Shown one piece after another: positions 10,278 to 22,492 of a stretch of DNA of 64,000 nucleotides. The notes under the pieces are model-generated. The model had not been told where the DNA came from. It saw nothing but the letters and a program-made list of their open reading frames with translations, and did not search any database. The position numbers and the translations under genes are program-made. Where the stretch lies: contig ML976679.1 in the NCBI GenBank assembly GCA_010015655.1, positions 510,027 through 574,026 on the forward strand, in the 5' to 3' direction. The DNA comes from Bimuria novae-zelandiae CBS 107.79 (lineage: Eukaryota; Ascomycota; Dothideomycetes; Pleosporales; Didymosphaeriaceae). How positions within the stretch are numbered: the stretch's first letter is position 1; every line of letters starts with the position of its first letter.

Positions 10278-11409
10278 TACCTTCTTTCCCTTTATTAAGG
10301 GTAAAGAAAAATCTCCGCGTCTTATCTTATCTATATAGCTTTATAATTATTTTATTATCTACTTACAATCCGCTCACTATTATAAACCTCTTACTAGTTC
10401 TATTCTTACGTGTCTAATTTTATATTCTTGCTATAAGTAGTTACTATAGTAGTATGTTCGCGCTAGTACGTTTACTTATTATTATATATATAAAATTACT
10501 TCTTACTTAGCTTCTAGTCCTTACTTTTTTAAGCTCTCTCTTTTTTTAGCTTAACTTTATGCGCTATAACGTCTTACTTTTAACCTAGTCTTTTTTAACT
10601 TCGCGACTTAATTCCCTTTACTATTCTAATAAGATAGCTAGCCCTTTATATAATAGCTATATAATAAAGACGCCTAAGCGTTAGAGGCGTACTACTAACT
10701 TTAATAATAAGATAAAGGAAGGCCTGTCCCTATTATAGTTACTTAACTACTAACTTAAGAAAACTAAGCTTTCTTAAAATAAAATTACTATTTTTAACGC
10801 TAGCGTAATCCTTCTTAGCTAGCTTACTAAGAAGTTTAGTCCTTTTAAAGCTCGTAAAGTAAGTTTTAGACTTTCTTTTATACTTTTTTTTTACTTTTTT
10901 TTACTTTTTAACTTGCCTTTTTACTTTTCTAACCTTTTTCTTAATTCTTTATTAGCCTAGGTGTGCGCACTTATTAACTTAATAAGCTTAGCTCTTAAAG
11001 TCTAATCTTACTATGCGTAATAATTAAGCGCTAGTATATTAATTATATTACTTATAAACGCGTCTATTAGTAGGTGCTAGCGGGCAAGATAGTGTCCTAC
11101 AAGGAGTGCCGTACCTATAAGCTTACTAGCTACACTAGACAAGTATGCTTTAGTCTAACTTATTTTAGATAACTTTAGGGTGTACTCTGCTAACTTCTTT
11201 CCTTACCTAAATTTAGCTTATCCTTAATAAAGTTAGCCGTAAAGAGTTCGCTGACATTATAGTTATTAGTATAAACTACTTTATAAATAAGGTTTTAAAG
11301 AGTAGCTAGGAATAAAAAACTTTTTTTACCAACTTTAACGCGTTTTATTCTACTCGTAAGGTTATTATTATTAATTACTATACCTCCTTTAAGAGTAAGA
11401 CTACTACTA
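10278..11409 (+). pseudogene. Convergent (opposite-strand) ORF of Gypsy-1, outer copy, 5' part
   Basis: This is the RIP-mutated homologue of 11640-12914. It lies between the 3' LTR and the end of pol and is coded opposite to pol. It is cut at the CTTTA target of the inner element and resumes at 22493. More decayed than the inner copy; see 11640-13621 for the description of the product. Confidence 0.5.
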
Positions 11410-11414
11410 CTTTA

Positions 11415-11575
11415 TGTAAGGGGCTGGGTGCTCAAGGAGCCAAAGGTGCCAGAAGAATACTTATGAATTCGATAGAGAGTCCGAAGTTAAGCTTCGGGCG
11501 TCGAACTTATATATCTAGGGTTCGCATAACCGAGGGTTAAGGATCTAAGGCAACAACTAGGCGTAGCCTATTATA
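11415..11575 (-). repeat. Gypsy-1 inner copy, left (3') LTR, 161 bp
   Basis: It starts TGTAAGGGGCTGGGTGCTCA and ends CCTATTATA. It keeps more CpG and CpA than the outer LTRs, in line with a later insertion or fewer RIP cycles. Confidence 0.9.
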
Positions 11576-11639
11576 TACCTCCCTTCCCTCTATTAAGGGT
11601 AAAAAAAAGAAATCTCCGCGTCTTATCTTGTTTATATAG

Positions 11640-13621
11640 CTTCGCGATTATTTTATTGTCTGCTTATAATTCTCTCGCTGTTATAAACCTCTTACTAGTT
11701 CTGTTCTCGCGTGTCTAATTTTATATCTTTGCCGTAAGTAGTTACTACAATAGTGTGTTCGCGCTAGTGCGTTTGCTTATTATTATGTACATAAAATTAC
11801 TTCTTACTTAGCTTCTAGACCTTACTCTTTTAAGCTCTTTTTCTTTTTTTAGTTTAACTTCGTGCGCTACAACGTTTTACTTTTAACTTAGTCTTTCTTA
11901 ACTTCGCGACCTAATTCCTCTTACTATTTTAATAAAATAGCTAGCCCTTCGCGTAATAGCCACGTAATAAGGACGCCTAAGCGTTAGAGGTATACTACTA
12001 ACTCTAATAATAAGATAAAGAAAGGCCTGTCCCCGTCGCGGTTACCTAGCTACTAACTTAAAAAGACTAAGCTCTTTTAAAATAAGGCTATTATTGTGAG
12101 GTTTGATGTTTGCCACTGAGCTGATGGCTTGTTTTCCTTTTGTTTGTTTTTGATGTTTGCCACCGAGCTGATGGCTTATTTTCCTTTTGTTTGCTGTTTG
12201 CCAGTTATCTAGGATGTTTGCGCCTGGGTATATAAGAGATAGCTTACCTCTAGTGGCAGAGGGGGATATACATACTTTAGTTATTGGTTCACAATTATAT
12301 CTAACGCTAGCGTAATTCTTCTTAGCTAGCTTATTAAGAAGTTTAGTCCTTCTAAAGCTCGCGAAGTAAGTTCTAAACCCTCTTTTACGCTTTTTCTACT
12401 TCTTCCTACTTTTTAACTTGCCTCCTTACTCTTCTAACCTCCTTCCTAGTTCTTTATTAGCCTAGGTATGCGCACTCGCTAACTTAACAAGCTTAGCTTC
12501 TAGGGTCTAATCTTGCTACGCGCGATAATTAAGCGCTAGTATATTAATTACGTTACCTATAAACGCGTCTATTAGTAGGTGCTAGCGGGCAAAATGGTGT
12601 CCTGCGAGGAGTGCCATACCTACAAGCTCACTAGCTACACTAGACAAGTATACTTTAGTCTAACTTGTTCTAGATAACTTTAAGGTGTGCTCTACTAACT
12701 CCTTCCCCTACCTAAATTTAGCCTGCCCTTAACGAAGTTAGCTATAAAAAGTTTACTAATATTATAGTTATTAGTGCGGGCTACCTTATAAACAAGATTT
12801 TAAAAAGTAGCTAGAAATAGAAGGCCTTTCTTACTAACCTTAACGCGTTCTATTCTGCTCGTAAGGTCGCTATTATTAATTACTATACCTCCTTTAAGAG
12901 CAAGACTACTACTACTTTAGGCCCTATTACTTCTTCTTTTAAGGCTATTTAGCTCTTAGAGCGTATCGCTATTATAGTTAAGAAGACTTTTAACTTTCTT
13001 TAAATTTATGCTACTAACTTTAAAGCATTCCGTTAAGAGTGTAAAAACCCTTCTATAAGTTTCTTTTAAATAATAAAGCTATCTTCTAAGGCTAATATCG
13101 TGTAGCTCTCTAGCAAGTTCGTGGTGGTGGACAAGAGTATCGTAATAGATAGTCTTTAAATAATAAACAATGTCCTCGCAGGAGCTAATATACCTACTTA
13201 AGCCTACTAGGGCTTGCGCTAGCGGCTTTAGGCTATTATAATTAGGGAGCGCCTAAGTAAGGAGGATAATAGCTTCCTTAACCCTAATAGTGTGTTAGAG
13301 GGCGGAGAAGTAGACCTAAATATTATTAAGGAGGGTTTTACTATTCCTTTAGTAGCTAAAGATATCCCTCCTACCTAGTTCCTCTCTCCTTCTTACTTTA
13401 GTTTACTTTTAAGGCTTACTTCTTTCGTAAGGATTATCCCTTACTACTATAGGAATTATTTAGTCCCCTTATTATCCTTAGTAGTTCTAAAGGTTTTTTA
13501 AATTACTTTTTTAAAATTCCTTCTTAACTTTCTTCCTTAATACTTAATTTTATCCCCTAACGATGTTGTTCCTACCCTTATCTTAGATACCTTTGTCTAG
13601 CTAGATTCCCTAGCTTAGTAA
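11640..13621 (+). pseudogene. Convergent (opposite-strand) ORF of Gypsy-1, inner copy
   Basis: A plus-strand frame, opposite to pol, fills the space between the 3' LTR and the end of pol. The first part reads through the solo LTR site (LTR plus duplication is 204 bp, so the frame is kept) and includes a Cys pair in VSCEECHTYKLTSYTRQ near 12590-12650. A frameshift near 12.69 kb then leads to a long second part (for example LSKEDNSFLNPNSVLEGGEV and VDLNIIKEGFTIPL), ending at TAG/TAA at 13616-13621. In-frame stops in the second part are only TAG and TAA, the mark of RIP acting on a real coding frame. The pol frame ends about 47 bp further on (13666), so the two genes meet tail to tail. I do not recognise the product; its second half shows no known enzyme motif. 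Total length without the solo LTR is about 590 codons. Confidence 0.55.
12095..12293. repeat. Solo LTR with 5-bp target duplication and an internal duplication
   Basis: A 199-bp segment begins TGTGAGGTTTGATG and ends TTGGTTCACA, flanked by ATTAT at 12090-12094 and 12294-12298. The outer Gypsy-1 copy lacks it at the matching site (about 10785). It contains two near-identical 43-bp units (12104-12146 and 12150-12192, start GATGTTTGCCAC) and a TATATAAGAG box near 12230, as expected for a promoter-bearing LTR. It is almost free of RIP, unlike its host. Confidence 0.92.
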
Positions 13622-13665
13622 GGCAGGCATTATAGAGCCTCCTTTAGGCCCTAATAGAAGCTAAT

Positions 13666-16600
13666 TTAGGGGATATCGCGATAGAATTTTATTAGGAGTT
13701 TTCCGTTATAATTTTAATATAGCTTAGTAAGCTTCTCCTAATAGTCTAACGTAGTAGCTTAGTTAAGGTTCCTATAAGGTTCCTAAGTTCTTTAAGAGTA
13801 GTTTTCTTACTATACTAGGTATTCCACCCTTTTGCCTTTGCGGGACTAGCGTTCTTTATATATATTAACTACACTATACTTCTCTTTTCTCTCTTTTGTT
13901 ATAATTGCTTCGGGCTGGGCGTTATTAGTAGTTTAGCTAGGGAGAGGGTTCGACAAGGCTAACTTTAGCCTATTTACGTAGAACCTTAGGTGCATGTTCG
14001 GCGGGACTTCTAGTTCTACTACGTAAAAATTTATTACCTTTCTTATAGTAAACTTTCCTTGCTTTTAGTCGAGCTTCTTACTTAGACGTTAGTTTTAGAG
14101 GTGGTCCCTATACTTTAGCTACACCTTATCTTCTTCCTTTAAGATTAAAGTATTCTTACGTTAACGGTTCGCCAGGCGCTCTTATTCTTATTAGGCTATT
14201 ACTATTTTTGCCTAGGCAAAGTTAAAAACCTCTTTAAACTTTTTTATTATTACCTTCGCGGCCTTCTTTACGTTAGTTCTAAGCTCTAAGGCCAATCTCC
14301 GTGCCCTGAAGTTCTTAACTAGTTTAATATTCTAGCCATAGGATAGGAAAAATAGGCTAACTCCCGTCGATGTAGCTTTTCGCCCTTTAATAGCTATCTA
14401 GGCTATAGGAAGCTACTTTATCTAATTATCTTATTACCAGTTATAGTACGCCTAGAGGTAGGCTTTAAGGATAGAGTTTATTTATTCTGTCTGCTCGTCC
14501 GTCTTCGGGTGCTTTACTATAGACAGTCTTTAGTCGATACCTACTTATTTACAGAGTGTAGTCTAAAATTCGCTTACGAATTGTCCCCCGCGGTCTAATA
14601 TAATAGAGGAGGGGAAGAAGTAGTCTGCTACCTAGTATTAAAAGAACGCTATCGTGACTATAGGTATATTAAAATTTAGGAGACTAATAAACTTAGGGTC
14701 CTTACTAAGTCTATTTATAATTACTATAATATTCGTGTAGCTATTGCTCTTAGGTAGGGTAGTAATAAAGTCTATTGTAATATCCTTCTATCCTTGTTTA
14801 GGTAGTGGTAAGGGCTTTAGCAGGCCCTATTTTGCTTCTCTCCATGGTTTGGTTCTTCCACAGACATTATAGTTCTTGATGTACTGCCTTACTTGGTTAG
14901 ACATCCCTAGGAAGAAGTAGTCTCGAGCGAGGATCTTATAGGTATTTTCTTATCTTAAGTATCCTAAAGCTAGGGAACTATGCGCGACCGCTATTAGCTT
15001 CGTCCGTAGAGGTTCCGATTCTGGTACCTATCGTCTTAACCTGTAGCGTAGGTACCCTTGGTCATCTATACTACATTCCGAGATACTAATAGATAACTTC
15101 CACCTAGGTTCGAACTTCCTAAGCCTATTCTTAATATAGCCCTTTATCTTACTATACGCACTATCTTCATCGCGTTCTGCCTCTTACTATATAGTGTTAA
15201 AGTCTAGTTTGCGTCGCTTGGCAGGGCTATCGCCTCCTTAAAGGGTTAATATAGGTAGTTCAGGGCGTGTTAGGTAAGCAAGCACTAGGTCCTCGTCTGC
15301 TTTAGTATAATTAGGTTCCTCTATAGTAGTAAGTATTTAGGGGATAAAAGACTTTAAGCTATTTCTCTTAGTAGTTTCTTAAAAAAGCGTAAAGTGCCTT
15401 AACTTTAATCTATTATCTCTACTATCCTTTAGCAGGTCTTAGTCCCTCTAGGAGAGGGCGTTCGCCCTAGAGTTTACTAACCCTAGTCTATATACAAACG
15501 TTATGTTAATATAGCTAAGTATATCTACCCACTAAACGTGTCGTTCGTCTAACCTTTGTTTGGTAGCGAAATACGTAAGGTTCTTATAATTAGTGTAGAC
15601 CGTGAGGTGCTTTACTACTCAATATATATAGTCTTATTTATTTACGCATTTAATAACTGCGAGTATCTCTTTATCGTAGATAGCGTAGTTATATTCTGCC
15701 AGGCTATTCTTCGCTAAGAAGTAAGCTACCAGGCGCAGAATCCCGTCGTTATCGTACTAGGAGAAGCATCCCCTAGTCAACCAGCTAGAGGCGTCTGCTT
15801 CCAGTACTAATTCTCGTTCGGGGTCGAAGTAGGCCAGCGCAAGATCTATACAGAACGCCGTCTTTAAGAAGTTAAATGCGTGCTACTACTCTTGTCCTTA
15901 GACAAATTCTGCTCCTTTACTAGTAAGCTTTATAAGGGGGCTTACTATACTAGAGAAGTCTTATATAAATCTCTAATAAAAGTTTATAAAGCCTACGAAG
16001 CTCTAGACTCCCTTTACTAAAGTTAGTAGCTTCTATTCCTAAATTACTTAAACTTTATTTAGGTCTATGCTTACGCCCTTGTTAACTTCTATAATAAATC
16101 TAAGGTACTTAGTCTTTTTAACGCAGAACTTAGATTTCTTAATATCTAAGTGTAGTCCTGTGGCCCCTAACTTCTAGATTATAGTACGTACTTTCTCTTC
16201 GTGGTCTTTTCGGCTGCCACTAGAGAAGATAAGAACGTTATCTATATATACTAAGTAGTAGTTATTAAGGTGCTCCTTTAGCACCTAGTTAATATACCGC
16301 TAGAACGTACTTAGCGCGTTAGCTAGGCTAAAAGAAACTACTAGCTACTTATAAAGACTAAATTAGGTTCTAAACGCTATCTTCTATTCCTCGCCTTTCG
16401 CTATCTAAAGCTTATAGAAGGCTTAGATTACGTTAAGTTTACTAAACTATTTAGCCTTCGCGAGGAGCTAAAGGGTCTTACTAATTAATAATAGAGGGTA
16501 CTAGTCCTTCTTCGAGATAGCGTTTAGGGCTTAATAATTAACGTAAAAGCGTAGTCCTCCGCTAGGTTTCTTAGTAAATAATACTAGGGCGGCGGCGCTA

Positions 16601-17390
16601 GACTTGCGTACCTAAATAAAGTCTTTATTTAAGTATTTAGTAAGCTCTTTCTAAAGGACGAGTAACTCTTCGCGAGACATATTAAATAGAGGGCCATAGG
16701 GGATCTCTGGGGTCTCGCTATCTTTTTCCACGAAAGGGATAAAAAGATTCACTCTTGGTCCACGGTGCAGGGGGAGCTTGTCAGCTTATTCCTTGTAAAA
16801 AATACGCTATAAGTCCTTAAAAGCTTTAGGTAGTAACTTTTATAGGTTTACCTTCGGCTTACGGGTTAACGCCTTCTATATATCCTTTATTAACACGGAA
16901 AACACCTTAGCCCCGTTTTCTAGACGTTAATTACACTAATCTAGGGCTATAAAGGCTGCGGCTAATACCTCTTAGGGCTTTATTAATAGTTTCTTGCCTT
17001 CTTAGTCACGGATACGGGTGCCTAAACTTCTAATCTAGATTAATTTCTTCGCTGGGGCCAGTTTAACCCTATTCTTTTTTATCTAGGTTAGGCTAAGGAT
17101 TAGGTCGTACGACCCGTCGTCGGGTGAGACGTATAGCTATATTAATTCTATATAGCTATTAATATCTACTTTTAGTTAGACTACTTCGCGTACGAAGAGT
17201 CGCATGCCTCTAATACTAATAACCTTTTATAAATAGGGTAGGTTCTTGCGCTGTAGGTAGGCTTTCGTTATAAGTTTTTCTAATATAAATCTAAAAGTTA
17301 AATAACCCGAATTAATTATCGTTAATGCAAATATAATGTTATTAATAAGCAAGTATACTATTATTAGTATTAAGTCTAGCTATAGCCTTT
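13666..17390 (-). pseudogene. Gypsy-1 pol, inner copy (protease, RT, RNase H, integrase, chromodomain)
   Basis: One minus-strand frame runs from the protease (about 17390) to 13666. In order: a protease-like stretch (FALTIINSGYLTFRFILEKL); the RT start (PYGPLFNMSREELLVL, then S-G-G-L-R-F-Y-V); the RT catalytic loop as VYIDNVLIFSS near 16230, with the second Asp of the DD pair now Asn; RNase H ([17 protein letters not shown] near 15700); the integrase zinc finger and core (ILDRGGQFVSEF and KTDEQTE near 14500-14600); and a C-terminal chromodomain-like segment (RKGKRVEYLV near 13850, EPYRNLN). The internal stops I read are TAG or TAA. The chromodomain would tether insertion to methylated-H3K9 heterochromatin, as in other chromoviruses. 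Not functional. Confidence 0.85.
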
Positions 17391-18611
17391 AAAAGTTATT
17401 AAAATTTATCTTTTACCCTTTTTTTACTTTTGCCTCCTGGCGGCAACTGTTGCTAGGAGGACCTAGTTTTCTAAATTAGTAGAGGCTATATTAAACTCTT
17501 TATTAGAAGATTTTTTAGTAGTAAGTGCAACAGCGCAAACTTATACTAGCTTTATTATAGGTAAAAGTTTACACTACTTTACGCGATGTCCCGTATCTTT
17601 ATAATAAAAATAGGAACTATTCTTTTTACGGGTTTCTATTACCTCGCGCGACACCCACGTGGCTCGTTTCTAGGTGTTGCTAGACCTATGTCCCGTGGCT
17701 CTATCTATCGCTTAGTATCTTTTATCTTAGCTTTGTCGGCCGGACATCCTTTTAGGGTTAGCTTAGGTAGGTTCCTAATCTATTTCGTCTAGCGCCCCGT
17801 TCTTTGCAGAAAACTTTAGCAGCTATAATATATTTTAGAAGAGGTTTTCTTTAACCTTATTAACCCTCTTCTAGACCCCTTGCAGGTCCTAATTATTATC
17901 TATATTTACTATAACTATTTAGTCCTGTAAGTCCTCGCGGAGGCTCTAAAGGTATAGGTTTTTTAGGATCTCCTAACTATGCTCCTGAGCTTCTATAGCA
18001 TAGTTATTAAAGTTAAAATTAAAGTTACGAAGCTTCTAGTTCCCTTATTGTATTATAAGTAAGCGGTTATGCGCGATTTCTTTCGCTAGGTAGTTATAAA
18101 AGCTACGGTCTAGTAGCTCCTAGAGGTTAGCTTTAGTGCACCCTAGGTAGTAGTCTAGGTATATAATTCCCACCGTTGCTGCACGTCTTGTCAATTAACT
18201 AATAATGTATCTAGGTATATTTCTAAGGTAGTCCCTATCCTCTAGGAGCTTATATTATATTACTGTCTTAAAGCAGCGGTAATCCCGTCGTTTATTATTA
18301 AAGTAGGCTAAGTTAGAGATTTTAGGGTGGTGGCTTCTTTCTTAGTTTAAGACAAGCTCTATTATTAATCTCTTTAGTAGCTTTATCTATTAGTCTGCTT
18401 TTAATAGCTGATTCGTACCTTTTATCTTTTAGGAGTATTATTATGTTATTAGGGGTTCTTAGCGCTCCTTTACTATTTCTTTAATTAGTCCTCTTACTCC
18501 TTATAGTAGAGTCTAAAGGGTGTCCTAGAGGTTAACGAGTGCTTTAACCTTACTTAAGAATTGCCGTATTTTGTTCTTGTTAACTCTTGATACCTAGAGT
18601 TTAGTTATAAA

Positions 18612-21600
18612 CAGTGATGTTCACGGATGGATTGGATATCCATCCATGCAAAATCCACAAAATCCATGGAAATCTAATCCATCCGTTTTAAGCTTATTAT
18701 GTTCCACTATTGGACGCTACAGATGTCGCAAAAGCTTATTCTAGCGTTTAGTATTAAGTATATCCATCTTAACAGCTATTTTAGTATTAAGAATCGTTAC
18801 TTTAGCCACGCAGGCACTCGAACTAGATAACACATTAACACCCTATCAACAATATAGCAGAAATAGATTAATAAAGTGCCTTAGTATTTTAATATAGGAG
18901 AAAAGAGCACTATAAAAAACAGCGCGTAAAATTCTAGTCTAATATCTCCTTATCTATATTATCTAATTCGTCTAAGTCCTCCACAAAGTTGTTACTAATC
19001 TTGATTAATCCTGCCCTCTCCCATGAAGCCATACACTCGTGATGCCCTATAATATCGTTACTAAGACGATTACGGGGCTTTGTAATGAGGTTACCTGCGT
19101 CGCTGAAAGCTCTCTTAGGTCCATCGCTCATAGGCATGGCAGAAAGTACGTTAAGAGCTATCTAAGATACTCTTGGCCAGCGTTGTCGTTGCTTATCCTG
19201 TTGCCACTAAATAAAAGGAGGAATATTAATAGCGAACTAAGAGAGCTTAAGGTACTTTACTAACTCGTTGCTATCTACCTATTATTTCTTATTTGCCTTT
19301 ACTTAACCTTTTCGCGTAAAGGTCTCCTATCTTAAGAGCGCTTAGGTGGTCTTAGAAGAAGATAGGTCTATCTCTTGTTAGTTAAGTGTTATTCTGTCCT
19401 TGTAATTACGGTTGTATAGCTCTTCGATCTATCCTTGTGCGATACCTGGCCAAGTTGGATGCTCTATTGCCTATTAAGAACGGATGTAATCCATGCCCCG
19501 GGTAGGATCTAAGACGATTGCCACCGTGTAGGCCGGAGACTCTGTAAACAAGGTGTAGTACTTCGATGCTGTCTCCCAGCCTTTGTAAAGACGCTGTTTA
19601 AGCTGGATATCTCTATCTGTTTGTGCTTGAAGTTCTTGAGCTTTAAGGTCCGTTAGGAGATTGTCTAGCGAAGTGTATAATTATCTAATGTTACTATACT
19701 CTTAAGAATCGTCGTTGCTATTGCTAAGATGACCTTGGAGGCGTAAAGTAAGCTCGTTTAGAGGTTTAAGAAGCTTAAGATTCTCCTTTAAGTACTGCTA
19801 CTTGGCTATAGAAAGACGGAGATCTAGTTAATGGCAGCTAATAGATTAATTTTACTAGCTGCCACTTTGCCGCTGCGATCTAGTATTATTAAGAGACTAT
19901 AATTTATCTCTATAAAAGTCGTCGAGCACCTCTTTAAGCACTACAGCTCGCTTAATTATTAGGTATGTAGAATTCTAGCGGGTGGCGTTACTAAGTATTA
20001 ACTGCAAAGGTCTTGTGAGGCCATCCGATTGCACCCATCCAGGATGAACTTCCTAAGTAGCAATAAACCTGGCGTTTCTTGAGGTGTTTTTCTTAATCTA
20101 TTTAATAATATTGCGAAGCTTTCTAATAGTCCTATAAGCTTTATGTTGCTTAAAAAATGCCACCTCCTCTGCCTGAGTTAGGCCGCCGATATTAGCTCCG
20201 AACATTAGCGCTTTCGCGATAAGGTTAAAGATATGCCCTATACACCTTATACGCTGCTACTTAGGGTTAAAGTTAAGCTAATTTTCCCTAAAAATCTTCC
20301 CTAGAGCGTCTATTACCGTATCGTTAGCTGCGGCGTTGTCGTAGGTAAGATATCCTACGCGGTCTTAAAGCCCCTAGTGGGAGATAACCCCCTATAGCGA
20401 TGCCGTAATATTTCTACTAGTATAGGCATCTTTTATAGCTTTAAGAGCAAGGAGAAGGTTTCGTGAATTACCTTTCTTGTTAAGAAACTATGCGACAACA
20501 CTATTGTACGACTTATTATTACTAGAAGTCTATAAGTCGAAGGCTAGGTGAATCTTCGTGATGGCTTAGTCTAGGTGGGCAGTAACTATATCCTTTAAAC
20601 GTGCGTACTCCACGGAGATCCTACGCCTTATTATATTGCGAGATGGGATTGCGCGAGGCATCTTTGTAGCTGAATTGAGATACTAAAACACCTCACGGAG
20701 CTCCTTAGCATTTAGCTTAACGAAGGGGATCCTGCTCATGACGATCTATCTAATTAAAAGTTAATAGAACTTATTGACGTTAAAGGAAGACGCCACAGCA
20801 TTAATAGTAGCTAAACCTTCTAAAGAAGATGTATTAAGCGCGAACTAATTTATCTTATCCTGCCCTATAAGGGGCCAACAATTTAGATTAAAGATCTTAT
20901 ATTTCTTAAGATAGCTAGTAACTAACCCACACCCCTTTCTCACATTAAGGATCTTCGCCTTAAAGCAGTTAATATAGCACGGTTTATATAAGAAGAACCG
21001 AGTAAATGTCTTCTTATCCGTGCTTTTAAGTGGGACGCCGTACTTCCAGATCTATAAGTTAAGCCTCCCTTTAGGATCGTATACCTTAGTGTAAGTGTTA
21101 AACGCCTAGTTGTTAGTAAGGTTAACCTAAAAGTAATTAAAGCTTAATATCTTAATCTCGTGGCGTCTTGTGGCATATATAGAGTCTCTAGCTAATGCTA
21201 ATTAAATTAGGGTAGTATATTGCGAAGTTAATTCTGATGCCTCTAATTAAGAATTAAGCCAATTATTAACACCAGTATCTACAGTAATAGGGTTAGCAAT
21301 AGAGCCACAAACATTATTAATAGACATACTAAGTAACTATAAGTTTATACCGTACGTACTGCTACTCTGCTGGCCACTTTAAGTTGATAGAACAGATAGT
21401 TGTGGGGAGTCTTATGAGTCCGGCACTAACGCCACTTCTGGCACCCGGACACGCTTACGGGTTTACGACAACGCAGAATTTAACTTAATCTATTGTTTTA
21501 CCCCTTTAATAGGCGTCTTAATAGCCTCTAAAGCTTCCATAATTATTGGCGTAGGTAGGGAGACACTAGGTGGCTCTAGAGAGGTCCTTATGCGTTGGTG

Positions 21601-21979
21601 CCGTAGGCGCTTGCCATTCGACCAAAGGCGTATTTTGATAGATAATTAGACAACTGGTAAAGATAAGTCGCGGGATTTAAGAAAATACTAAATAAAAGCA
21701 GCTTTGACCGTTTTAGAGCTATTAAACAGGTGTTGTAGAAGTTTCGTCGAACTAGGTAAGGTTAAGTTTAGATATTGCGATTTTTTGGGTCGCTTGCCTC
21801 AACAAGCCACAGGAAAACTATTAGACGACAAAACCACTAATTTAATACCTTAATTAGGTCTAGACAACGCCTAATTAGGTATAGAATAATCTACGTGGAT
21901 GGATTGGATTTCCATGGGCTGTTTGGATTGGATGGATATGGATGGATTCGTTAATCCAATCCATCCATGGACATCACTG
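18612..21979 (-). mobile_element. hAT-family DNA transposon with 8-bp target duplication
   Basis: Terminal inverted repeats begin CAGTGATGT and match at 22 of the first 24 positions (18612-18635 against 21956-21979). GTTATAAA is duplicated on both sides (18604-18611 and 21980-21987), the 8-bp duplication typical of hAT. Length is 3368 bp. Both subterminal regions carry several copies of GGATGGATTGG and its complement, likely transposase-binding sites. It sits inside the gag gene of the inner Gypsy-1 copy and is RIP-mutated in its coding part, while its ends are much less altered. Confidence 0.95.
18934..21327 (-). pseudogene. hAT transposase, nonsense-riddled
   Basis: From an ATG at 21327 to the stop at 18934-18936 the minus-strand frame is an exact multiple of three (798 codons). 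A BED-type zinc-finger-like region is expected near the N terminus (F-F-L-Y-K-P-C-Y around 20990). The RNase H-like core follows, with IHLAFDL and NKKGNSRNLLLALKAI, the fungal hAT pattern 'S-F-D-L-W-T-S ... D-x-x-G ... LLAL'. The C-terminal dimerisation domain is clear: PMSDGPKRAFSDAGNLIT, then RNRLSNDIIGHHECMASW. Internal stops are mainly TAG and TAA. Closest in style to the Ac-like hAT transposases abundant in filamentous ascomycetes. Confidence 0.88.
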
Positions 21980-22331
21980 GTTATAAACAAGGAGGCTATC
22001 CTTTTGTTTCCCTAACTATTACTCTTTTATAAGCTAATAGCTTACTGCGCATAATTATTCGCGCTAAAACGCGGACCTTTAGCAAAAGGTCTTATTCTCG
22101 TTTCTATAACTTCTTTATTTAGTAAAGATAGTCTTGCTAGCGTTAAGTGTCCGTCGGGACTCCTTCTTGATTGCTTGCTAGGGAGGGTTCTGTCTCCTCG
22201 CAGGTCCAGGCGTCGCTTTTATAGTGTCTGTCTACGTGAGTTCTTTAACTTCGTGTGCTGCTTCGTAGCTTTGGTCCGTAGTTATGTTAAAATCTACTTA
22301 TCCCGCGACGGGTAGAAGTAATTAAATTTAA

Positions 22332-22492
22332 TATAAAGGGCTAGGTGCTTAAGGAGCTAAAGGTGCTAAAAGAATACTTATAAATTTAATAGAGAGTCCA
22401 AAGTTAAGCTTCAGGCGTCGAATTTATATATCTAGGGTTCGCATAACCAAGGGTCAAGGATCCGAGGCAACAACTGGGCGTAGCCCATTACA
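22332..22492 (-). repeat. Gypsy-1 inner copy, right (5') LTR, 161 bp
   Basis: It starts TATAAAGGGC (RIP form of TGTAAAGGGC) and ends TAGCCCATTACA. It pairs with 11415-11575 through the CTTTA duplication. Confidence 0.9.

Larger units (their letters stand above)
17391..22285 (-). pseudogene. Gypsy-1 gag, inner copy, split by a hAT element
   Basis: The gag frame starts near 22285, where the start codon now reads ATA (context suggests a RIP-mutated ATG followed by TTDQSYEAAHEVKEL). It runs to 21988 and resumes at 18603 after the hAT element, down to about 17400. It was placed by position between the 5' LTR and the protease and by its charged, helical character. No zinc knuckle could be made out. 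Confidence in exact limits is low. Confidence 0.5.
11415..22492 (-). mobile_element. Gypsy-1 inner copy, nested in the outer copy
   Basis: LTRs 11415-11575 and 22332-22492 are flanked by CTTTA on both sides (11410-11414 and 22493-22497). The DNA left of 11415 joins the DNA right of 22493 exactly as the inner copy's own sequence runs across 12916-12921. Body order on the minus strand is gag, protease, RT, RNase H, integrase, chromodomain, then a convergent ORF on the plus strand. It contains a hAT element in gag and a solo LTR in the convergent ORF. Confidence 0.92.
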
